This document shows, piece by piece, positions 56,704-64,000 of a DNA stretch of 64,000 nt. Source of the stretch: Cyprinodon diabolis (Eukaryota > Chordata > Actinopteri > Cyprinodontiformes > Cyprinodontidae); contig CM060073.1 of NCBI GenBank assembly GCA_030533445.1, positions 40,887,428 to 40,951,427 on the forward strand, given 5' to 3'. A program made the translations under genes and the position numbers. A model generated the notes under the pieces. The model was not told the DNA's origin, did not search any database, and was given only the letters and a program-made list of their open reading frames with translations. Within the stretch, counting starts at the first letter, position 1; each line of letters begins with the position of its first letter.

Positions 56704-59700
56704 GTAAGTTGCTCCCCTGATTTGTTTTAAAAACAAAAACATTTATTTTTGTGCAGCTCAGTTCTGGTGTTTCACATACTAATATAATACCGGATATCTA
56801 AGTTTATTATCGGTTTTAAGCCTTAGGTGCCTAAAAAAGGTTTGTAAGAATGTGGTTTCACAATATGTGTGATGAACTGTCTGTGCTGATAATTTGCCAA
56901 AGGGTAACTGAAAGTAAACATTAGAGGACCACACTGAGTTAGTCTACATCTACATCAATGTCCAATATATGTATCTGATTATAAAAAATATATGTGTATG
57001 ATATAATATCTGATTTAAAAAAGTCAAGAGGCTGATATTTGAAATAGAAGTACTCAAAGATTTTAATGTTTAAACAAGCCAATCAGCGCTTTATTGAATA
57101 AGAAAAATACAAAAATGAAGCTACATTTGAAAGTGAAGTTGGCTTTCGATTTGTGATGCTTTTAAAGGGCTATTCCACCTATTTTCCTCACTTTTTTCAT
57201 CACTTTGTGCGTCTTTAATCTGCTCTTGCTCTAAAACTAAAGTACATAGAAAGTTTGAACCTGGTTTGGATCATTGTTAACTGATAAAATAATCTTTAAA
57301 ACACAGATTTTTTTTTAAAAGCATTATATGATTTGTGAACGTTTAATAGAAGGCCAAAAGTGTTTTTTTTTTTTTGAATCAGTTCTAACTTGGACTGACC
57401 TATCTCTCTATATTACTTAGTTCATATCCATACTAAATAATTTCATGCTGAAGCAGAGTCTGTAAAACACAGTTTGTAAAATTTATTGTTAATGGCCGTA
57501 TTAGTCTTTTTTGTATCTTGATTCCACTTGAATCAGTCCAAATGCTACAGCAGGTTAAAACAACTTGTAGAAAACCTAAAATATGGTAGAGGGGTATGTG
57601 TTTCTACTTTTTTGAGGATCTCTTCGATAAAATTCAGTCTACTTAAAAGCAAAAAATGAAATGTACATCAAATCGTGTTTCGATTTATTGATAATGCTCC
57701 TACAATTTTCTTTTTTTTAATTATTTGCATGTCTCAATATCTGTTGTCATTGAAATGAAGCACCTGCTAAGGTTTAAACTGCTCTACCACTGCGTTTATT
57801 TGCTGGATATTCTTCATTACTGTGCTTTATATCATTGCCATACATAATCATCCAAGTTTTTTTTTTTTCTCCATTGGATTAGACTGGTTTATTGAGACTG
57901 GTCTCTTTTTTCCTGTAATATGGAAATATTTTTAAATTCTGTTTGTTATTAAATCCAAAAGTTAAATTAAAGTCTATGTAAAGTACCAATAAATATGTGT
58001 TCTGAGATTGTCAACCCACAGAAATATCTGTTATTAATCCTTCACCCAAATTTGAATGATCAAATTACTTAATCTAGCCATGCAAGATTAAGTCCTAAAA
58101 GTATTTCTGCTCTGAAACATTGGGGGTGTGTCCGCTGGAATGTACTGCAATCACACCCATGTGAAAGAACTTTCCCATTTAATGCGGTATGGGCTTGCCA
58201 TAATACGTGGGAAAGTAGAGAAGAAACATTTCAGGATGAATTTCATACACAGAATTCAGCTGTGTGACATCACAGTGCTAAGCTGAATGACTGCCCAAGC
58301 TGAATGAAATTGATGATAAAATTCTCAATGGTTGTCGACTTTTGGCATTAGAACAAAACATTTATATTCTGTTTAAAAGAAAATGGAATAATTCCCTCTA
58401 CATGGGCCTAAATGTCTAAACCAGAGCTGATAACTTGCTTCAGACAGAATAACGACCAACATGCATTTGATTTACGGTAGTGTAAAAGCAACATTTCCAA
58501 GACTTCTGAGGAAACTATGTTGTATTTGTCTTTCATGTTTGACAGGTATATTATTTGATCTGGTTGTGTCATCATCAAAATATGCTTGGAACTGACTTCT
58601 CTTCACCTTACCAAAGAATGTCCTGTAAAATAACAAAAGACAATCACTGCATGGGTGAGCTCTCCTTTTAATAGATGGAAATTGGAGCTTTTTGGTTTCC
58701 ATTAGAATCTCAGCAAGAAACTTTACTAAAATCAACTTTAATCAAACTTTCACAAATCAGATAAAAGGTTTCAAAAATTCCCAAACTCTCTTCTAAAGTT
58801 TCTGATATTCATGTGGAATAATCTAGTCAAGGTTTAAACTGTCGAAGTACCAGGAACAGTTCTAACATGGCTGAAATGCAAAAACATTTTATTAGCCCCC
58901 TATTGAATTTTCACAACTCAAATAGAGCTTTCGCAAATTCCAGAAGGCTGTTTTAAAGATTCTGCTATTAGTGTACAATAATCTAGTCCATGTTTGAATA
59001 ATTTTTGATCTACAGAAGATTCAAGATACACAAGCTGAAGAAATGTGGTGGAATGGCCCTTTAAATGTATTCCAAATCAGAAACCAACTTCAGCTTCATG
59101 CTTAGAACCTACTTTGATGCCTAAATGGGGATGAAACTGTTAAGTCTTTTTTTGGGGGTCAACTTAAAATGACTTCCACTAACAAACGACCTGCCACAGA
59201 CATATCTGTTATTTTTTGCATCTTGAATATCATTTAGTTCTAAAGAAAAAATAGAATCAAAAGTTTAGAAAGAAACTTACTTGGGCTGACATGTGGCCCC
59301 CCAACTATGTCTCGTCTGACTTTACGTTTAATTTGGCTGTCCTTCCCACCTTAATAAGTTGCCGAACAGTCGGCAATCTCCATGGGAACAGATCTGGTGG
59401 ACCATGATGCTGCTAGTTGTGTGGGCCAGATTTGTGAAACCCTTAAAAGACACATTAAGAAAAAAGCAGATGGAGAAATGTTTAATAACCTGGGATATCT
59501 GCTCATGCCTTTCCTGTCTCTGTTCAGAGAGGTTCTTTCATTTGGTAGTCAGTTTGATTTGTGGCAGAGCTGAACCAGGTGCAAGCCTCTGAAGCTTTCA
59601 GACACATTACATCAGACCAGCAGCTGTTTCTGTTATCCCCCTTAACCTTTTAAATTGCCTGTTGAGCAGTAATGACTCTAAATGTGCTTTCATACTGTAT

Positions 59701-61526
59701 TTTAGAAAAGCCATCCTTCTACTGCTGCATTTCTTTCCTATGTTTTGCTACATCTCTGTATAGCCATGCTCCCCTCCTGGTCTACTACACAGAAGGCCTG
59801 TAGAAATAACTTGATCTGACTGTGGGCTCAGCAGATGGAAAACTACTTGCAGGGTTTCAGAGCAAAGCATCCTGTGATTGCAGTTGGAATATGTTTTCCG
59901 TTGTGTCTGGCAGTCTTTCATCTGCATGTTCTACCTACCTTCCTCTAACTCTTTGTTTTGGTTTTCTGACCGTTTGCAGCTTTGCTTGCTCGATGAATAC
60001 TCAGTTTAGTCATCCCAGAACCAAAGGCAGTCGCACTGTAATTTTAGATGAAAGAATGCAGTGGCTTTTCAAGAAAACATGCAGATGATGATTGAAAGAT
60101 GTCTTTTGTTTTGCAGTTTAAAGTGAAGGAAGCATTCAGACATTTTTAGATATGCATTTTCTTCTGCTTTATCCTCCAACACTTATGCAAGGAAACTTTG
60201 GTATATGCATGCTTGGTGTTAGCAGGATGTAGGTATGTAGGTTTTAGCATAGAAAGAGCTTTTAAGTTTTGTGCCTGGTTTAGGAGTCAAGTTTTGCACA
60301 AATACAGACAAACAAATGCTCTGAAATGTGCAAATGCTCTGCATTTGCAGTGAATGTGGAAAGCATGCAGTTTCAGCAGGTTATTTTAAGGATGCATCAT
60401 GAAAATTCTTGCAAAAAAATCAGCAGGGCATGCAGAGGATGTGGTTAGCTGCCCTGATTATGAAACAGTCAAGGCAGTTGTCTGATCCGCTTAGTGAGAA
60501 CAGCACTATGAAGATCTTCAAACATGATACTAGGAGTTTTGAGGACAGTTAAAGCCATCTTCCTCTTGGCTTCATCAATGAATGCTGTAAATTTCACATC
60601 AGTTCTCTGTTGCTTAGCTCCAGGTGATAGTTTTGGATGTGCTTGTTAAAAGATGGGCCTGCACCCTTGAAGTTTTCTTCTTTGAAAAGGGAGTAACCCA
60701 CAATAATGACAAGTATGTTTCAGTTTATTATTAATGTGCTGACACATGGGCAATTAAGCATGGTGACCAACACTAAACACAAAGGGTATTGAACCAACAC
60801 CCCTTCTTGACATCATGAAACCTGTCTTGTTTTCTCATCTCCCTGTGGACTGCAGCTATATCTGACCAAATGGGTGTGATTTGGTGAGTCCACAGAGACT
60901 TATTCCTCTCTGCTCTGCCCAGGGAGAGGCTTTGCTGCTGCATTCCTCTGCTTTTTGTTCACAGGGTGTGAGTCCAGGTATTGTTGGTTGAGCTGTTAGT
61001 GTTGTGCACAACACCCAAGCTAGAGTCAGTAAAAGATGGCATCACCGAAATGGGTTGTGGAAAGTTCACACTTGGTGAAAGGCAAATAGACAGAGCCTTG
61101 ACAAGTGTCTGTGATTCATGTTGGGAATATTTCCCCCGAAGCTACAGTGGTTCATCTAAGTGTTACTCCACATCATACCGCAGCCTGAGCTCCAAGATGT
61201 GTTTTTCTGTGTTTATCTCGTTCTATTTGTGTTTTGGGGAACCAGGGATTCGTTGCTCTGAGGATGTTTTCTCTAAGAATTTAAAGGGATTGTCTGAGAT
61301 TTAATTTTATAAAGAGAGGTTCAGATTGAAGTATCTGAAGTTTTAGATACCCTCGATGTTTCATTTAGCGTTAATCCAGATTACATGTTCCTGGAAGCGG
61401 AAGCGAATGGCCAATCAGATATCTTATTTATTCCACTCTAACATCTAACATCTTGACATTGTATTCTCAGTATGGATTTCAAACAGTGCTATTACAGGTG
61501 ATGTACAACACAGATTTTCACTGTGG
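56704..61526. other. Intron-like/intergenic sequence, no secure gene
   Basis: AT-rich, no splice-bounded conserved exon. The one stretch that reads a little like protein is the 63-codon frame 59382-59573 (see findings). Confidence 0.4.
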
Positions 61527-61722
61527 GGGAGTGTTGGCCTAGTGTTTAGGGCAGTGCACTTGTACTCTGAGAAGGTTGGAAGTACCCGGTTCGATCCCCC
61601 CAGCCTCTACTCTGGGTCCCTGAGTCAGACCTTTAACCCCACACTGCTCCCCGGGGGTTGCACAGTCACAGCCCACTGTTCCTCAAGGGGATGGGTTAAA
61701 TGCAGAGAGTTAATTTCTCAAT
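61527..61722 (+). repeat. tRNA-derived SINE
   Basis: GTTGGCCTAGTGTTTAGGGC (A-box) and GGTTCGATCCCCCC (B-box, best preserved of the copies), body CAGCCCACTGTTCCTCAAGGG. Same family as 30891-31095. Confidence 0.75.
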
Positions 61723-63410
61723 CCTTATCTTCAGCTACCACAGTATACATGTCAGATTAAATAATACTACTTTTACTTCAGCAATGGTATCAAGGTGCTA
61801 CTTTATTGTAACTCTTATACTATATCCCTTGCTGTTCTTTTTACATCTCTTTACAGGTGCTAAAGCAGACAGAAGAAGTTTTATAATTGTCTCCCTTTTA
61901 TTTCCTTTTCCTTTCCTGAAATCTGTAATACTTCCTGAATGAATTATAATAAAGCTATTTACATGCATCAATCCAGCCGAACACTATTGCGATAGCCTTA
62001 CTGAAATTACAATCTGTAGGGCTCTTTTTGGCATCAAGACAATTATTCTTATTGCCAAATTGCTACAGGACACTGTGTAAAAAAACAAAATTCTCCATTG
62101 TGAGAACAATATAGTTACATTTCTATGCTCTAATTTTCTATTTCTGTCTAAACAACTGTCCTATTTTTTAGTAAAAAGTTTTGGTACTCAATAAAAGTAA
62201 TAAAATGAGATATAAGATCTATTTAGAAGTATTGTGGGAATACTGTGATCTAGTTTTTCCATAGAATGCTAAAGTTAGCATCTGGTTTAGAGGTTCATGT
62301 CAGTGCTACTGTTAAAAAGCTACTGTAAAAAAGAAAATGGATTCTTATGATTACCCCAAATTTAATTTAAATTGTGTTAATGTAGCATGTCATCTCGTGA
62401 GTATGATGTCTCACCAAATTTCTAATTGAAAGTCATAAACAAGACCTTACCTGCCTTGGAAGATTCTCTAAGCATGAGTTACATTTACCATGGAACCATG
62501 ATCAGTTTCTCTGTAGGGGGAAATATATCACCTCTAATAATGTTGATGGCATAAATCACAGATGTATTTCAAACTGGAGTTGTTTTATGTGATGGAAGTC
62601 TGCTTTGGTCTTACACCAAAATGGGACTATTGGTGGCTGAAGCGAAAGGAACCAGTAATTGTGGAAATAAACCTTAAAAGGAAGAAACGAGACATTTATA
62701 TGTTGCAGATACAGTATGATATTAACTGCTTAAAAGCTTTGTAACAGAACCTAACTTATGCATATAAGAACTGTTAAAGAGTCCAATTGAAGCCAAGGAA
62801 AGTGTGGATGTAAATGTTAATGAGTTTTATTGAACATAACATTTTCTCAGAATTGTAGATTTCCAGTTAAAGCCCATTTGGTAACTTGTTTTTCCACATT
62901 TCGGTCCAGTTTAAAAATTAGGTGCTAATCTTCCAAGTTGGCATTATTAAATTCAATAGTTGTAATTGTTTCCTGTGACGTCTACTATGCATGTCAACTG
63001 TCTGATTGTTTTTATAGTAATTCTCTTCTTAAACTCACTCTTTCCAGCTTTAAACACAGATCGACCCGTAAACATAAGCAATGGTTACCATGAGGATTTG
63101 GTACCATGTCAAACAATGCTATGACTCACCGAGGGCAAGTCATTTAAACCTCTTCAGTCAATTACACGCACAGTTTCAGACTTGTGTGCACAGGCATCAA
63201 TTATTCAGCCTGAATAACCCATAAGTAGAGAGGTTAAATGATGATGATTGCACACTAGATATGTCTGTTTAGCAATGATTGCATATGTATCTACAGAAAC
63301 CCTTGTAATGTTTTTGGACTATGACAATTTTAAATTTCTTGATTGTGAAATCGAAACTTCCTGCACACAACAGTATGAGTTTTTTTTTGTATATATTAGC
63401 AATATTATTC
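61723..63410. other. Nothing recognised
   Basis: AT-rich sequence with short chance ORFs only (maximum about 80 codons, low complexity or unremarkable). Confidence 0.45.
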
Positions 63411-63521
<111 letters not shown>

Positions 63522-64000
63522 GGCCAATTATACATTTAAATGTCTAACTCAACTCTAAAAGCTCTCTGTATTTGATAGTTGTGAGTATTTATTGTAATTC
63601 TATCCTTTCCCCTCGTACCTTATTACTTTTCGTGCCTTAAGGGAAAAGCTTTCAGATATGATGAGTCTTTAATAAGTGCATGGTAGACGAAACTCTACCC
63701 AGAGAAGAAGAATGTTTCTTTGACAGAAAACACAGAAAAAAAAAAAAAAAACATTACAAAAAGTGTGAAATAAAATCAACTGGAACTCTGATCCAAAAAA
63801 TTTGAAAATATTAGAAAAAATATCTGAGTTGCTATCATGGAACTTTAATAAATCTTCTTGACTAGAACTTTACCTAAAAGTGTCCTAGAAACACAAACCG
63901 GTATTAAAGCAAGTGTATTAGTTAATTATTTATTCATTTATAGACATTTGTTGAATTTATAGCTTATTTATTAGGGAGCTATACTGTAAGTATTTATCTG

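Overview
This is a vertebrate, almost certainly teleost fish, nuclear window. Its genes have short exons with GT-AG introns. The spaces between exons are filled with repeats typical of fish: L2-type LINE, tRNA-derived SINEs, a hAT-like miniature element, a pogo/Tigger transposase remnant, TGTCA-ended elements and long AC and AT microsatellites. No bacterial features are expected or seen. The species cannot be named from the sequence.

Two protein-coding genes can be built exon by exon, both on the + strand. (1) A neuralized-type E3 ubiquitin ligase, neurl3, runs from about 7.5 to 10.6 kb. It has a short start exon, one large exon with the whole NHR domain, a linker exon and a C-terminal C3HC4 RING exon, about 287 codons in all. 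A likely non-coding first exon and promoter lie near 2.9-3.2 kb. A diverged second copy of that promoter block lies downstream at about 13.5-14.4 kb. An antisense L2 LINE sits in the 3' region of the gene. (2) sorbs3 (vinexin) runs from about 28.7 to 54.4 kb. It has 20 coding exons that join in phase to about 701 codons: N-terminal region, SoHo domain, acidic and coiled-coil stretches, SH3-1, SH3-2, a long Ser-Pro linker and SH3-3, ending in a Pro-Val C-terminus like human vinexin. Two candidate upstream non-coding exons (17.5 kb and 20.0 kb) could be alternative starts.

Layout: 0-2.4 kb, nothing recognised. 2.4-10.6 kb, neurl3 and its introns, packed with transposon remnants. 10.7-12.4 kb, antisense LINE. 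13.5-14.4 kb, duplicated promoter block. 14.7-16.8 kb, hAT-like and TGTCA-type elements. 17.4-55.4 kb, sorbs3 with large repeat-bearing introns. 56.4-56.7 kb, a GC-rich probable promoter and first exon of a further + strand gene whose coding exons are not seen here. 56.7-64 kb, mostly featureless intron-like or intergenic DNA with a SINE and an AT microsatellite.

The two genes are not known to work together. neurl3 is a ubiquitin ligase of the Neuralized family. sorbs3 is an adaptor that links vinculin-containing adhesions to the cytoskeleton and to signalling. All splice models are read by eye from reading frame, phase and splice-site motifs. No transcript evidence was available.
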